A DNA stretch of 64,000 nt, from positions 186,001 through 250,000 of the forward strand of contig NZ_JAFREP010000008.1 of assembly GCF_017377855.1 (NCBI RefSeq). Direction: 5' to 3'. Shown here piece after piece: positions 53,210 to 63,107 of this stretch. The position numbers and the translations under genes were made by a program. Positions within the stretch are counted from its first letter, which is position 1; every line of letters begins with the position of its first letter. The notes under the pieces were generated by a model that was not told the origin of the DNA, ran no database searches, and saw only the letters and a program-made list of their open reading frames with translations. This DNA is from Acanthopleuribacter pedis. GTDB lineage: Bacteria > Acidobacteriota > Holophagae > Acanthopleuribacterales > Acanthopleuribacteraceae.

Positions 53210-53821
53210 ATGTTAGTGACCAAGCAAGCCCCTGATTTCAAGGCGACTGCCGTCATGCCTGACAACGAAATCAAAGAAATCAGCCTCTCGGACTACAAAG
53301 GCAAGAAAGTCGTTTTGTTCTTCTATCCGCTCGATTTCACCTTTGTATGCCCCACTGAACTTTTGGCGTTCGACAAACGTGTCGGCGAGTTCGAAAAACG
53401 CGGCGTTCAGGTTCTCGGTTGCTCCATCGACTCTCAGTTCTCTCACTTGGCTTGGAAAAACACCCCCGTTGACAACGGCGGTATCGGTCAAGTCGGTTAC
53501 CCCTTGGTTGCCGACCTCGACAAGTCCATCGCGCGCAACTACGACGTTCTGGTCGGCCGCGACGAAGAAGGTAACGGCGGCGCCGTTGCCCTGCGTGGTT
53601 CTTTCTTGATTGACGAAGACGGTGTGGTTCAGCACGCCGTTGTGAACAACCTGCCCCTGGGCCGCAACATCGACGAAATGCTGCGTATGGTTGACACCCT
53701 CAACTTCCACCAAAAGCACGGCGAAGTATGTCCCGCCGGTTGGAAAGAAGGCGACTCCGGTATGACTGCTTCTACCGAAGGTGTTGCCGACTACCTGAGC
53801 AAAAACGCCGAAAACCTGTAA
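53210..53821 (+). CDS. 2-Cys peroxiredoxin (AhpC/Prx1 type)
   Basis: 203 residues from ATG 53210 (AAGGAG upstream). The peroxidatic Cys is in FTFVCPTE (about 51), the resolving Cys in HGEVCPAGW (about 172), and [10 protein letters not shown] is present, a peroxide-sensitive GGxG feature. It reduces hydrogen peroxide and organic peroxides in the cytoplasm. No alkyl hydroperoxide reductase partner gene (AhpF) is nearby; thioredoxin is the likely donor. It has its own terminator. Confidence 0.93.
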   Translation: MLVTKQAPDFKATAVMPDNEIKEISLSDYKGKKVVLFFYPLDFTFVCPTELLAFDKRVGEFEKRGVQVLGCSIDSQFSHLAWKNTPVDNGGIGQVGYPLVADLDKSIARNYDVLVGRDEEGNGGAVALRGSFLIDEDGVVQHAVVNNLPLGRNIDEMLRMVDTLNFHQKHGEVCPAGWKEGDSGMTASTEGVADYLSKNAENL

Positions 53822-53835
53822 GCGAAACTTGCGAA

Positions 53836-53873
53836 GCCGAGGTGCGTTCTGGTTGGGCGCCCCTCGGTTTTTT
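53836..53873 (+). terminator. rho-independent terminator after the peroxiredoxin gene
   Basis: GCCGAGGTGCG pairs with GCGCCCCTCGG (one bulge) and is followed by TTTTTT. Confidence 0.85.
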
Positions 53874-53952
53874 ACCGTGCGTTCCCGCGGTGCTTGGGTT
53901 GCCCCGCAAACCACGGTTTCAAACGAGTCCCACAAAACTGAAGGAGATGGTC

Positions 53953-54525
53953 ATGGCTGTTACGCTTCCTGAATTACCTTACGCTCTGGACGCCCTTGCG
54001 CCCCACATTTCAAAAGAAACACTCGAATTTCACTACGGCAAACACCACGCCGGTTACGTGACCAAGTTAAACGCCGCCATCAAAGACACCGACATGGACA
54101 GCCTCAGCTTGGAAGACATTGTTAAAAAAGCCGAGGGTGGTGTCTTTAACAATGCCGCGCAAATCTGGAACCACACGTTTTACTGGAACTCGCTGAGCCC
54201 CAACGGCGGCGGCGATCCCAGCGGTGCCTTGGCCGATGCCCTTATCAAAGACTTCGGTTCCATCGAAGCCTTCAAAGCCCAGTTCACCCAAAAAGCCGCC
54301 ACCCTGTTCGGCAGCGGTTGGTGCTGGTTGGTTAAAAACGGCGATATCCTCGAAATCGTGCAAACCAAAGACGCCGATTGCCCCTTGACCGACGGCAAAA
54401 CCCCGTTGTTGACCTGCGACGTTTGGGAACACGCCTACTACATCGACTACCGCAATGCCCGCCCCAAGTACATCGAAGCCTTCTGGGCGCTTGTAAACTG
54501 GGACCACGCCGCCGGCTTGCTGTAA
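53953..54525 (+). CDS. sodB: iron superoxide dismutase
   Basis: 190 residues from ATG 53953 (AAGGAG 6 nt upstream; another in-frame ATG lies 6 nt earlier). Fe/Mn-SOD family: ligand His in [11 protein letters not shown], His in WNHTFYW, Asp and His in [11 protein letters not shown]. The Gln in [10 protein letters not shown], contributed by the N-terminal half, is the iron-type marker. It removes superoxide, and its position after the peroxiredoxin makes an oxidative-stress pair, though each has its own terminator. Confidence 0.94.
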   Translation: MAVTLPELPYALDALAPHISKETLEFHYGKHHAGYVTKLNAAIKDTDMDSLSLEDIVKKAEGGVFNNAAQIWNHTFYWNSLSPNGGGDPSGALADALIKDFGSIEAFKAQFTQKAATLFGSGWCWLVKNGDILEIVQTKDADCPLTDGKTPLLTCDVWEHAYYIDYRNARPKYIEAFWALVNWDHAAGLL

Positions 54526-54546
54526 GTTTCTCGTACCCCAAACCCC

Positions 54547-54585
54547 AAAACGCCGACTTTCCTTTTGAAAAGTCGGCGTTTCTTG
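54547..54585 (+). terminator. rho-independent terminator after sodB
   Basis: AACGCCGACTTT and AAAGTCGGCGTT make a perfect 12-bp stem with an 8-nt loop, followed by TCTTGTTT. Confidence 0.88.
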
Positions 54586-54769
54586 TTTGGGCGGTGTGTT
54601 TTCTCGGTAGGCCGCTTTGCGTGTTGCGAGGCCGGTTTTCGCTTGAAACTTGGAGGCTGATTCGCTTTGATGGGAGCACATCGAATCCCATTCGAGCGCC
54701 CGAGCCGCCCCGCGACGGTGGCCGGCGGTTATTCGGCTTCCTCATGGAAGCCTTCAAAGAGGTGAGACA

Positions 54770-55027
54770 ATGAGTTTAGACGAGCGTTTTCAAGATGCGG
54801 CCGCGCGTGCCAAAGATCTGCCCAGTCGCCCCAGCAATGAAGATTTGTTGAAGATGTATGGTTTGTTCAAGCAAGGCACTTCCGGTGATGTCAGTGGCGA
54901 TCGTCCCGGCGCTTTTGATTTCAAAGGCCGTGCCAAGTACGACGCTTGGGCGGGCCTGAAAGGTACCGGCCAAGACGATGCCAAGGAACAGTACATTGCC
55001 CTGGTCGATAGCTTGGCCAACGGTTAA
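54770..55027 (+). CDS. acyl-CoA-binding protein (ACBP)
   Basis: 85 residues, the exact size of classic ACBP. The family signature is plain: LKMYGLFKQGTSGDVSGDRPGAFDFKGRAKYDAWAGLKG, with the acyl-CoA-binding Tyr, Lys and Trp, and AKEQYIALVDSL in the last helix. It sequesters long-chain acyl-CoA in the cytoplasm. ACBP is ubiquitous in eukaryotes and patchy in bacteria. GAGGTGAGAC precedes the ATG. It lies 15 nt before murI. Confidence 0.92.
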   Translation: MSLDERFQDAAARAKDLPSRPSNEDLLKMYGLFKQGTSGDVSGDRPGAFDFKGRAKYDAWAGLKGTGQDDAKEQYIALVDSLANG

Positions 55028-55042
55028 TCCAACAGGAAGGCG

Positions 55043-55834
55043 GTGGTTTTGACGGCGATTGGGGTTTTTGACTCGGGGATCGGTGGTTTAACTGTATTGC
55101 GCGCTTTGAAGCAGGTTTTACCGGAAGAACCCTTTATCTATTTGGGCGATACCGCCCGCTTGCCCTATGGCAGCAAATCCCCGCGTACCATTCGCAACTA
55201 CCTTCATCAAAACGTCGCCTTCCTCGAAGGCTTGGGTGTCAAAGCGGTTGTTGTGGCCTGCAATACCGCCTCCTCTGTCCTCGACGGTGAGAAGGTATCG
55301 GGAATCCCCCTTTACGGCGTTATTGAGCCGGGTGCGCGTGCCGCCACCGCCGCGTGCCCGGGTGGGGTGGTCGGGGTTTTGGCCACGCGGGCGACCGTTG
55401 CCTCGGACGCCTATCGCCAGGCGCTGATGCGACTCAACCCCGAGGTTCAGGTTGTTTCCCAGGCATGCCCGTTGCTGGTTCCCTTGGTGGAAGAAGGCTG
55501 GGCCGACGATCCTGTTACCGAAATGGTGTTGCAGCGATACCTGGCCGAGCCCCTTCATGCGAATGTTGCGGCCTTGATCCTGGGCTGCACCCACTATCCT
55601 GTGTTAAAACACGTGGTTCAACGATTGGTTGGGCCGCACATTCAGGTCATTGATTCAGCACAGACCACCGCTCAGGTGGTTCGCGACGATCTGGCCGCCG
55701 GCCGTATTCCCAAATCGACCAACTCGGGTGGCATCAAGGTATTTACGACCGATATGTCGCCGGCGTTTCGTGATTTGGGCGCCCGCATCCTGGCCCCCTA
55801 TCCCATCGAATCTTGGTCCCTGGCCGATTTATAG
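55043..55834 (+). CDS. murI: glutamate racemase
   Basis: 263 residues. Start GTG 55043 or TTG 55049; AGGAAGG lies just upstream and fits the TTG spacing better. The catalytic features are [14 protein letters not shown] (Asp/Ser), VVACNTAS (first Cys at about 73) and LGCTHYPVL (second Cys, then His, at about 185). It makes D-glutamate for peptidoglycan. Confidence 0.94.
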   Translation: MVLTAIGVFDSGIGGLTVLRALKQVLPEEPFIYLGDTARLPYGSKSPRTIRNYLHQNVAFLEGLGVKAVVVACNTASSVLDGEKVSGIPLYGVIEPGARAATAACPGGVVGVLATRATVASDAYRQALMRLNPEVQVVSQACPLLVPLVEEGWADDPVTEMVLQRYLAEPLHANVAALILGCTHYPVLKHVVQRLVGPHIQVIDSAQTTAQVVRDDLAAGRIPKSTNSGGIKVFTTDMSPAFRDLGARILAPYPIESWSLADL

Positions 55835-55848
55835 AGGTACCCCAGCTT

Positions 55849-56595
55849 ATGTCACAACGATCCTTTGGCCGCGATGCTCGCACCGCCAGGCCGCTCGACT
55901 TTCAGTGCGACTTCACCCAAAACGCCGACGGCTCCGTGTTGGTTTCTACCGGCAATACCAAGGTGATTTGCACCGCATTTTTGGAAGACAAGGTTCCCGG
56001 TTTCTTGAAGAACCAAGGGGTCGGGTGGGTTACCGCCGAGTACGGTATGTTGCCGGGCGCCACCCACCAGCGCACCTTGCGCGAGGCCGCCAAAGGAAAG
56101 CAGCAGGGGCGGACCGTTGAGATTCAGCGTTTGATCGGCCGCAGTTTGCGCGCCTGTGTCAATTGTCAGGATTTGGGGGAGCGCACCATTGTCATTGATT
56201 GCGATGTGATTCAGGCCGATGGTGGCACGCGGACCGCCGCCATTACCGGCGGTTGCGTTGCGCTTTACCTCTGTCTTTGGAAACATCGCAAAAAGTTCTT
56301 TTCGCCACCGCTGGCCGGTCGGGTCGCCGCCGTCTCCTTGGGCATCCTGGACGGTCAGGTCCTGGTTGATCTCGATTACGAGGAAGATTCCACCGTGGAT
56401 GTCGACATGAATTTGGTCAAAACCGAAAGTGGCCGTTTCATCGAAATCCAGGGCACCGCGGAGAACCGTCCCTTCTCCCAGGAGCAAATGATGCAGGTTT
56501 TGGAGCAGGGTGGTGCCGCGCTGGATACCGTGTTTGAAAAACAAAAACAAGCGTTGCTGAATTACGGGGTGGAGCCGGCATGGTTGACTCGGTAA
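55849..56595 (+). CDS. rph: ribonuclease PH
   Basis: 248 residues from ATG 55849. RNase PH features: [70 protein letters not shown], and [23 protein letters not shown]. It removes 3'-terminal nucleotides from tRNA precursors by phosphorolysis. Its end overlaps rdgB by 16 nt, an arrangement seen in many bacteria. Confidence 0.96.
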   Translation: MSQRSFGRDARTARPLDFQCDFTQNADGSVLVSTGNTKVICTAFLEDKVPGFLKNQGVGWVTAEYGMLPGATHQRTLREAAKGKQQGRTVEIQRLIGRSLRACVNCQDLGERTIVIDCDVIQADGGTRTAAITGGCVALYLCLWKHRKKFFSPPLAGRVAAVSLGILDGQVLVDLDYEEDSTVDVDMNLVKTESGRFIEIQGTAENRPFSQEQMMQVLEQGGAALDTVFEKQKQALLNYGVEPAWLTR

Positions 56596-57188
56596 CTTGG
56601 TTGTTGGCCACCGGTAATGCCGGGAAAATCAAAGAGCTGCGCCGTTTGTTGGCTGAATACCCCGTGTCTGTCAAAGGTTTAAGTGATTACGGTTTAAAGG
56701 GTGATGCGCCTGAGACCGGGGAAACCTTTATTCACAATGCCAAACAGAAAGCGACCTACTACAAAGAACGCGTGAATGTACCGGTGTTGGCCGATGACTC
56801 TGGTTTGGAGATCGACGCCCTGCAGGGACGGCCGGGCGTGCATTCGGCGTATTTTGGGAATTTGACAACCGCTGAAGAACGCAACGCCTACACGCTGGAC
56901 CTGCTGAAAGGGGTTCCGCCGGAGCGGCGTACCGCGCGGTTTCGCTGCATGGCCGTGTTTTTTGACGGTGCCCGCTGGTTCCAGCACGACGGTACCGTCG
57001 AAGGCTGGATTGCCGAGGCCCCGCGCGGCGACGGTGGGTTTGGCTATGATCCGCTTTTTTTGCTGGCGCCTGAGGGCCCCGGCTTGGCCGAAATCGACGC
57101 TGTCGAAAAAAATAAAATCTCGCATCGAGGTAAGGCGTTTCGCGGCTTGTTGGCCGACTTGGCCGAGGCTGGGGTTTTGCCGCGGTGA
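56580..57188 (+). CDS. rdgB: non-canonical purine NTP pyrophosphatase (Ham1/RdgB)
   Basis: 202 residues. [14 protein letters not shown] at residues 11-24 binds the triphosphate; [10 protein letters not shown] carries the catalytic Asp pair; [10 protein letters not shown] and SHRGKAF complete the family. It hydrolyses dITP and XTP to keep them out of nucleic acids. Translation is coupled to rph. Confidence 0.95.
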   Translation: MVDSVTWLLATGNAGKIKELRRLLAEYPVSVKGLSDYGLKGDAPETGETFIHNAKQKATYYKERVNVPVLADDSGLEIDALQGRPGVHSAYFGNLTTAEERNAYTLDLLKGVPPERRTARFRCMAVFFDGARWFQHDGTVEGWIAEAPRGDGGFGYDPLFLLAPEGPGLAEIDAVEKNKISHRGKAFRGLLADLAEAGVLPR

Positions 57189-57282
57189 TCTTGGTTTGGA
57201 CCGAGGTTTGGCGTTGCTCGGGCCGGCCTTAACCAGGGCGCGGGCCTTGCGCGTCAGGTGCGGTTCACGACCGTGATGGGTC

Positions 57283-57297
57283 TTGTTCCAGGAACAA
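57283..57297. promoter_or_regulatory. perfect short palindrome upstream of the partner-switch genes
   Basis: TTGTTCC-A-GGAACAA, 7-bp arms around one base, 112 bp before a -10 element. It could be an operator or part of an rdgB 3' hairpin (no T run follows). Confidence 0.3.
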
Positions 57298-57408
57298 CAA
57301 AAGGTGAATCGTGTTGCTTCGCCTTTCAATTCCTGCTAAAACGGGGCAGGCTACCCAAATTCATTCGTTGTGCCGCGGTTACGATGCGAGGACTGCAACC
57401 TTTTTCTT

Positions 57409-57414
57409 TATAAT
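57409..57414 (+). promoter_or_regulatory. -10 element of the RsbV-like gene
   Basis: A perfect TATAAT about 57 bp before the ATG at 57471. A -35 consensus is not apparent at the proper distance, so an activator or alternative sigma factor is possible. Confidence 0.4.
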
Positions 57415-57470
57415 CCCGTACACAACACACTAGCTTCTCCCATGTCGGGAAGCGGTTCGAGGAGTATTTA

Positions 57471-57815
57471 ATGGCGGAATTAACCATTCACGCGGTCGAA
57501 AAGGAAAGTGCGAAAGTGCTTTATCCCAATGGTTACATTAACGCCCATACCGTGCAGGACTTTGAGAAGTCGATCCAGTCTATCTTGGAAGAGAAAGCCT
57601 ACAAGATCGTCATCAACTGCAATGAACTCGAATATATTAACAGTTCTGGTTTGGGTGTCTTGATGGGCGTCGTTGAGGAAATAACTGAAAACGAAGGTTT
57701 TCTCTGGCTCTCGAACATGAACGAAACCGTGTTTAACATTTTCGACACCTTGGGGTTTACGCATCTCTTCAATGTTTACCAAACCGAAGAAGAAGCGCTC
57801 GAGGCGATTAAGTAG
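57471..57815 (+). CDS. anti-sigma factor antagonist (STAS, RsbV/SpoIIAA-like)
   Basis: 114 residues, GAGGAG upstream. STAS domain with the phosphorylatable Ser in NSSGLGVLMG (about residue 60) preceded by INCNELEYI. When unphosphorylated, such proteins bind the anti-sigma kinase and release its target. First gene of a three-gene switch with the kinase and phosphatase downstream. Confidence 0.9.
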   Translation: MAELTIHAVEKESAKVLYPNGYINAHTVQDFEKSIQSILEEKAYKIVINCNELEYINSSGLGVLMGVVEEITENEGFLWLSNMNETVFNIFDTLGFTHLFNVYQTEEEALEAIK

Positions 57816-57832
57816 AGGCGGAGACTGATCTG

Positions 57833-58288
57833 ATGAACGATCTCCATACAGGCAAAGTCGAAATCACATTTCCCAGCCACACCCAATTCGTGCATATGAT
57901 CACGATGTTGGCCAGCAATGCTGCGACCGTGGCCGGCTTCGACGAAAAGCAGGCGGGCAAGGTTGCGATTGCCACCGATGAAGCTGTCACCAATGTGATT
58001 CGCCATGCTTACGGCGGTCGCTCGGATCGCTTGATTTCGTTCACGGTGGAGATTACCCCTGAATCGCTGATCCTGAAAGTCGCCCACACCGGGCAAGGCC
58101 TCAAGAAAAGCGATATCAAGCTGCCCGTGATGAAAGAGTATTTGCAAAAGAAGAAGCCGGGCGGTTTGGGCTTGTTTATTATCAACAAGTTCATGGATGA
58201 AGTGGATTACTTGGACGGCGAAGAAAATTGCTGCTTAATGACGAAATACCGCAACAAAGCAGGTAACCAAGGTGCCAAAGCAGACTGA
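57833..58288 (+). CDS. serine-protein kinase/anti-sigma factor (RsbW/SpoIIAB-like)
   Basis: 151 residues. GHKL ATPase with the N-box ATDEAVTNVIRHAYGG (about 43-58) and the G-box GGLGLFIINKFMDEV. Expected to phosphorylate the Ser of the adjacent STAS protein. No sigma factor gene is adjacent, so its target may be encoded elsewhere or be another output. It overlaps the phosphatase gene by 17 nt. Confidence 0.9.
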   Translation: MNDLHTGKVEITFPSHTQFVHMITMLASNAATVAGFDEKQAGKVAIATDEAVTNVIRHAYGGRSDRLISFTVEITPESLILKVAHTGQGLKKSDIKLPVMKEYLQKKKPGGLGLFIINKFMDEVDYLDGEENCCLMTKYRNKAGNQGAKAD

Positions 58289-60053
58289 TCTCTTTTTCGA
58301 TTTGGTCGAACAACTCCGCGTCGGCAATCCCGATGACGGCAACATTTCCCGTCGCCTCAATGAACTGATCGCCTTAAGCGAGCTGATGGCGACCCTCAAC
58401 ACCGCGCGTGAACTCGACGAAATGCTCGATATTTTGTTGTTGACCATGATGGGGCAGCATCCGTGTTCCAAGGCCGGTATTTTTGTCCGCGAAGATAAAG
58501 GTTGGCGACTCGGAATTAGCAAAGGGTTTCGTGGCAAAGGTTTGGTCGCGGATCAATTGCCCGCACCCGATGATTTGGCTGATTTGCCGCCCGTCTTGCA
58601 TGTCGACGAGGCTGCCGACGGTCCCCTGGAGCCGCTGTTTGAATCCTTCCGTTTTGAGCGGGTGATTACCGCGCGCAATGAAGAAAAACTCGTGGGTTTG
58701 ATCTTTTTGGGCAAATCCCTGCTCGGCAAACTCAGCGAGGACAAAACCACCTTGCTCAAAATGTTCGCCGACTTCGGCGGTGTGATTATGGGTAACCGCC
58801 TTTATCGCGTCGATTTGGAGAAGGTGAACCGCCAGTTGCAGCGCCGCGTGTTCCAGTTGAATACCTTGTACGAGATTACCGGCGCCTTCGCGCGCTGTTT
58901 CGAGCCCGATGATGTCTATCAGATTTTGGCCAACAACATCATGGGTAACTTTTTCATCAGTCGTTGTGCCGTCTTAACGGATTACCGCCAACCCTCGCCG
59001 GCGTTTGTGAAAGGTTTGGCGCGCGACACCACCATCGACGGCGGACTCGACGAGGCCTCCTTGGCTGATTGGCCCCGACAGGTTTTGAAGCGCGACCAAT
59101 TGCCCTGTCCTAAAATGAAGACGTTTATGAGCGCCAACAAGTTGGCCTATGGGGTGCCGATCTTCTCCGAGGATGTTTACCTCGGGGTGCTGCTGCTTGG
59201 TTCGCGCTTGGATCGCAAACCGCTAAGCGACGCGGATCGCGAGTTTATGGTTTCCTTGTCCCAGCAGGCCGCGGTGGCGCTGGAAAATGTGCGCTTGCAG
59301 GCCGAGGTTTTGGAAAAGAAACGCATGGAACGCGAGCTTCAGCTTGCGCGCGAGATCCAGCAGCGTTTGTTACCCAAGGCGATTCCCGCCTTAGACGGTT
59401 ATCAAATTGACGCGGAAATGCGCCCCTACAATCATGTCGGCGGCGATTTTTACGATTTTTTCCAGCATAAAAACGGCTGTTTGAGCTTTTGCTTGGCGGA
59501 TGTTTCCGGTAAAAGTTTGCCGGCCTCCATGATTATGTCGACCGCCCAGGCTTCCCTGCGTGCCTTGACCTCTTTTGACGGCATGAGCCCCCACCAGGTG
59601 ATTGAGAAATTAAACCTGCACCTGTTCCAATCCACCCAGTCCAATAAATTTGTGACGCTGTTTTTTGGGTTTCTCGACCCCGAGGACCACACCCTAGAGT
59701 ACATTAACGCCGGTCATAACCGCCCCATTATGGTGTGTTCCGAACAAAAGGTGCAACTCTTGCATAAGGGCGGTATGATGGTGGGCATGTTCCCCAATGC
59801 GAAATACGAAGTGGGTACCGTTCCCTTCGAAAAAGGCTCGCTTCTTTTGGTTTACACGGACGGTTTGTCCGAGGTAGCCGATGAGGAGGGCGAGGAATTG
59901 GGTGATGATCGTTTGGTTGATCTGGTCAAGCGTTACCAGAAGGAAGACGATGTGGGTTTCGGTCGTCGCCAAATCGTGAAAGCGGCGATGGACTTTAGCA
60001 AAGGTGAGATGGTTGACGACCTGACCTTGTTGTTGATTCGCCGCAACACCTGA
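58272..60053 (+). CDS. GAF-domain PP2C-type serine phosphatase (RsbU/SpoIIE-like)
   Basis: 593 residues, GTG start inside the kinase gene. The first GAF-like domain spans about 30-185 and the second about 195-345, then a short coiled-coil (EKKRMERELQLAREIQQRLLPK), then a SpoIIE-type phosphatase with VGGDFYDFF, LADVSGKSLPASMIMS, NAGHNRPIMV and DGLSEV, with metal-binding Asp residues in place. It should dephosphorylate the STAS protein in response to signals sensed by the GAF domains. Confidence 0.92.
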   Translation: MPKQTDLFFDLVEQLRVGNPDDGNISRRLNELIALSELMATLNTARELDEMLDILLLTMMGQHPCSKAGIFVREDKGWRLGISKGFRGKGLVADQLPAPDDLADLPPVLHVDEAADGPLEPLFESFRFERVITARNEEKLVGLIFLGKSLLGKLSEDKTTLLKMFADFGGVIMGNRLYRVDLEKVNRQLQRRVFQLNTLYEITGAFARCFEPDDVYQILANNIMGNFFISRCAVLTDYRQPSPAFVKGLARDTTIDGGLDEASLADWPRQVLKRDQLPCPKMKTFMSANKLAYGVPIFSEDVYLGVLLLGSRLDRKPLSDADREFMVSLSQQAAVALENVRLQAEVLEKKRMERELQLAREIQQRLLPKAIPALDGYQIDAEMRPYNHVGGDFYDFFQHKNGCLSFCLADVSGKSLPASMIMSTAQASLRALTSFDGMSPHQVIEKLNLHLFQSTQSNKFVTLFFGFLDPEDHTLEYINAGHNRPIMVCSEQKVQLLHKGGMMVGMFPNAKYEVGTVPFEKGSLLLVYTDGLSEVADEEGEELGDDRLVDLVKRYQKEDDVGFGRRQIVKAAMDFSKGEMVDDLTLLLIRRNT

Positions 60054-60118
60054 TCGCGCGCCCCGCATCCTTCGCACGGCATGCCACCGGCCCTAAATTC
60101 GCGAAGCAAGGTGTCACC

Positions 60119-61477
60119 ATGAAAAAAAAAGCCGCCAAAATATTGATTGTCGACGATGACGACGGGATTCGCCGTAGTTTGGATAAAATCCTTCGCTACG
60201 AGGGTTTTGAAACCGTGCCGGCCGAGAACGGCATGCAGGGTGTCAACCTGGCCCTTCAAGAAGAGCCCGACCTGATCATCCTAGATATCAAGATGCCGCG
60301 TATGGACGGCTTGGAAGTCTTACAGACCCTGATCCAACAGGGGACGCGAGCGCCGGTTGTCATGATAAGTGGACACGGCACCATTAAAACCGCTGTAGAG
60401 GCCACCCAACTCGGTGCCTTTGACTTTTTGGAAAAACCCTTGGATCGCGAGCGGCTGCTCATCGTGGTGCGCAACGCGCTCGAGAAAAAAGGTCTCCAGG
60501 AAGAGAACCAGGCCCTTCAGCGCAAAGTCGATGATCGCTACGCCATGGTTGGCGAACATCCGCAACTCGACAAGTTAAAGGATCGCATTGACCGTGTCGC
60601 CGCCACCAATGCCACCGTTTTGATTACCGGCGAGTCCGGTACCGGCAAGGAACTAATCGCCCGTCGCGTGCACGGCGCCTCTGGTCGATCCGGTCACTTT
60701 GTGCAGGTCAACTGTGCCGCCATTCCCGAGGAGCTGATCGAGTCCGAGCTGTTCGGCCACGTCAAAGGGGCTTTTACCGGGGCGACCGACAACCAAATGG
60801 GCAAGTTCCAGTTGGCCGACGGCGGGACCTTGTTTCTCGACGAGGTGGCCGACATGAGTTTGAATACCCAGGCCAAGGTATTGCGGGTTTTGCAAGAAGG
60901 CGAGGTACAAGCGGTTGGCTCCAATAAGATTTTGACCGTGGATGTGCGTGTGGTCGCCGCTACCAACAAGGACTTGGAAGTGATGATCGAAGAGGGCAAG
61001 TTCCGCGAGGATTTGTTCTTTCGGTTAAACGTGGTACCGATTCAGAGTTTGCCCCTGGCTGATCGGCGCGAGGATATTCCGCGGCTGGTGGCGCACTTCA
61101 AAGCCGCTTTTGAAGCAGATAACGGAATTAAGCCGTGTGACCTGTCGCCGCGGGTCACCGGCTACCTGCAAAACCGCGCTTACCGAGGCAATATTCGCGA
61201 GCTGAAAAACCTGGTTGAGCGCATTTTAATTCTCGGCGAGGAAGAGGTTTTGGACGGCCAGGCGCCTAAGGCCCCGCCCGCGCAAGGCTTCCAATTCGAG
61301 GCCTTCACCACCCTTAAAAAGTTCAAAGAGGAAATGGAGCGCGAGTTCATTATCGCCAAGTTGCGCCAGTTCAACGGAAATATTTCAAAAACTGCTGAGG
61401 CGATTGACACCCCGCGTAGTAACCTATACAAGAAATTAGAGTTGTACCAATTAAACGTTGATGAACTGCTTGCTTAA
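60119..61477 (+). CDS. NtrC-type sigma-54 response regulator
   Basis: 452 residues. Receiver with DDDD at 12-15 and phospho-acceptor Asp56 (LDIKMPRMDG); AAA+ domain with GESGTGKEL (Walker A), intact GAFTGA (in HVKGAFTGAT), LFLDEVADM (Walker B); and a Fis-like HTH ending DTPRSNLYKKLELYQL. No histidine kinase gene is adjacent, so phosphorylation comes from elsewhere. It probably activates sigma-54 promoters, and it could be linked to the preceding switch. Confidence 0.94.
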   Translation: MKKKAAKILIVDDDDGIRRSLDKILRYEGFETVPAENGMQGVNLALQEEPDLIILDIKMPRMDGLEVLQTLIQQGTRAPVVMISGHGTIKTAVEATQLGAFDFLEKPLDRERLLIVVRNALEKKGLQEENQALQRKVDDRYAMVGEHPQLDKLKDRIDRVAATNATVLITGESGTGKELIARRVHGASGRSGHFVQVNCAAIPEELIESELFGHVKGAFTGATDNQMGKFQLADGGTLFLDEVADMSLNTQAKVLRVLQEGEVQAVGSNKILTVDVRVVAATNKDLEVMIEEGKFREDLFFRLNVVPIQSLPLADRREDIPRLVAHFKAAFEADNGIKPCDLSPRVTGYLQNRAYRGNIRELKNLVERILILGEEEVLDGQAPKAPPAQGFQFEAFTTLKKFKEEMEREFIIAKLRQFNGNISKTAEAIDTPRSNLYKKLELYQLNVDELLA

Positions 61478-61509
61478 GCAACCCGTTCCAAGCTGACTTT
61501 TCCGATGCG

Positions 61510-62649
61510 GTGAATGGGCTTTTCTCGTTCATCGCAAGTGAGGTCGCGTTGTTTGTGTCCCTACTGCTCGTTTCCTGTTTGGCCGGAGATCTGACTTTTC
61601 TGGAGCCGCGGGCCGCGCGTTTTGCCGGTCAGACCGCCGTGGCTTTGGCCTTTGACGGTGATGTAGACGAACTCTTGGGGATTGAATTGTTCGTTAACGG
61701 CGAATCGGTGCACTACTTTGAGGAAACGCCCTTTGAAACCACCTTGGATTTTAGCCGTTTTTCCGAAGGTGAATTGGTGTTGCGCGCGGTGGCGACTTTT
61801 TTTGGTGATCGAACCACCGCTGTCGAACTGAAAGGGGTTAATTATCCCCACTTCCACGAAACCGATGTTCGTTTGGTACGGGTGCCGATCAAGGTGGATC
61901 GCCGTAAAGAAACAGATACCCTTGCTTTGCCGGATTTTGTGCTCAAGGAAAACGGCAAGCCGCAAAACCTAGAATATTTGTTGGATGAGAACCATCCGCT
62001 CGACCTGGTGTTGGTCCTTGATTTTAGCGGGTCGATGGAAGGGCGGGTCCCGATTCTTCTGCGGGGTGTTTCTAATTTATTAAACCGGCTCCATGCGCGA
62101 GACCGCGTGCAGGTGATCGGTTTTAACGTGCGGGTTTTTGAAGTGTCGCCACCCGAGACCAACAAGGATTTGGTGAAACGCCGGTTGTTTGCCGTGAAAC
62201 CCGACGGCGCTACGAATCTTTACGGGGCCGTCTACTCCGGTGTGAAATTGCTGGCCAAATCCAATCAACGGCGTGCCCTATTGGTTTTTACCGACGGCCG
62301 CCACGATTTAGATGATGCGCCCGATCATTACAAGCGGGGGTTGGTGGATTGCATTGATTTGGCAGTAAGCAACGGTGTGCCGATTTATACCCTGGGCATC
62401 GGTGGGGATACGGACCCCGATATTTTGGCAGAGCTGGCGCTTAGGACCGGGGGCACCTATTTTGCCCTTAAAACCGGTAAGCAGGTGCGCGGTGCCTTTG
62501 ACGCCATCGGCGGTCAGCTTAGCGATCAGTATTTATTGTGTTATTACACCCAGTCGCGTTTTCAAGGATGGCACGACATCGAAGTCTCCTTGCAGCGGCC
62601 TGTCAAGGCGGTGACCTATCCCGGTCGGCTCTATTTTTCGGACCCTTAA
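61510..62649 (+). CDS. exported VWA-domain (VWFA-related) protein
   Basis: 379 residues from GTG 61510. A signal sequence (about 8-25) is followed by a beta-rich N-terminal region (about 30-150) and a von Willebrand A domain (about 165-345). The MIDAS is intact: DFSGSMEG (about 172), Thr in DGATNLYGAV, and Asp in FTDGRHDLDD. The family (acidobacterial VWFA-related) is abundant in Acidobacteriota; ligands and roles are unknown. It probably binds a protein or wall component. Confidence 0.85.
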   Translation: MNGLFSFIASEVALFVSLLLVSCLAGDLTFLEPRAARFAGQTAVALAFDGDVDELLGIELFVNGESVHYFEETPFETTLDFSRFSEGELVLRAVATFFGDRTTAVELKGVNYPHFHETDVRLVRVPIKVDRRKETDTLALPDFVLKENGKPQNLEYLLDENHPLDLVLVLDFSGSMEGRVPILLRGVSNLLNRLHARDRVQVIGFNVRVFEVSPPETNKDLVKRRLFAVKPDGATNLYGAVYSGVKLLAKSNQRRALLVFTDGRHDLDDAPDHYKRGLVDCIDLAVSNGVPIYTLGIGGDTDPDILAELALRTGGTYFALKTGKQVRGAFDAIGGQLSDQYLLCYYTQSRFQGWHDIEVSLQRPVKAVTYPGRLYFSDP

Positions 62650-62935
62650 CCCGCGCTGCTGGTCAATAAATGGGTGATGCATTAAACTTTAAGGCTGTCC
62701 TCTACGACTTAAGACTAGGAGCCCTTTCGAGTGGTTACCGATGTTGTTGCAAGCAGCATGTTGGTGGCAAGGTGCTTGTGGCGTTCCCGAGTGTGGCGGT
62801 ACTTCTTCTGAGCCATGCGGTTGCGCGTCGCAGGTCGTGTCCCAGGACTTTTTTGAATGGGTGTTGGTGAATGAGACCTTTTCGCCGGACGGTGCCCGTA
62901 TCGGTGGAACGGCGAATGGATCGCGATGGTTTTAA
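62650..62935. other. non-coding spacer before repeat B2
   Basis: The 690-bp gap after the VWA gene begins with a stretch in which short reading frames are open but resemble nothing. No clear promoter is seen. Confidence 0.35.
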
Positions 62936-63107
62936 CATAAGAAGCGCTGAAGCGAGGGTTTTTGCTAAAAGTCTGGAGCACAATGGCTTGGGAGAAGCGA
63001 GCCGGGGTCGCGCACGACCGCACCTGTCGGATTCGCTGAGCAATTTTACAGGCCGTTGCAGCGCCGAGGTTTCGCTGAAATCATCGCGAGTTATCCTGTT
63101 TCTTAGG
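62936..63107. repeat. dispersed element, family B, copy B2 (172 bp)
   Basis: Its left end is CATAAGAAGCGCTGA and its right end TTTCTTAGG. It shares GGTCGCGCACGAC, GGCCGTTGCAG and AAATCATCGCG with B1 at 27445-27617 in the same order and spacing. B1's right end and B2's left end are perfect complements, giving the consensus terminal repeat CCTAAGAAGCGCTGA. Confidence 0.78.
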
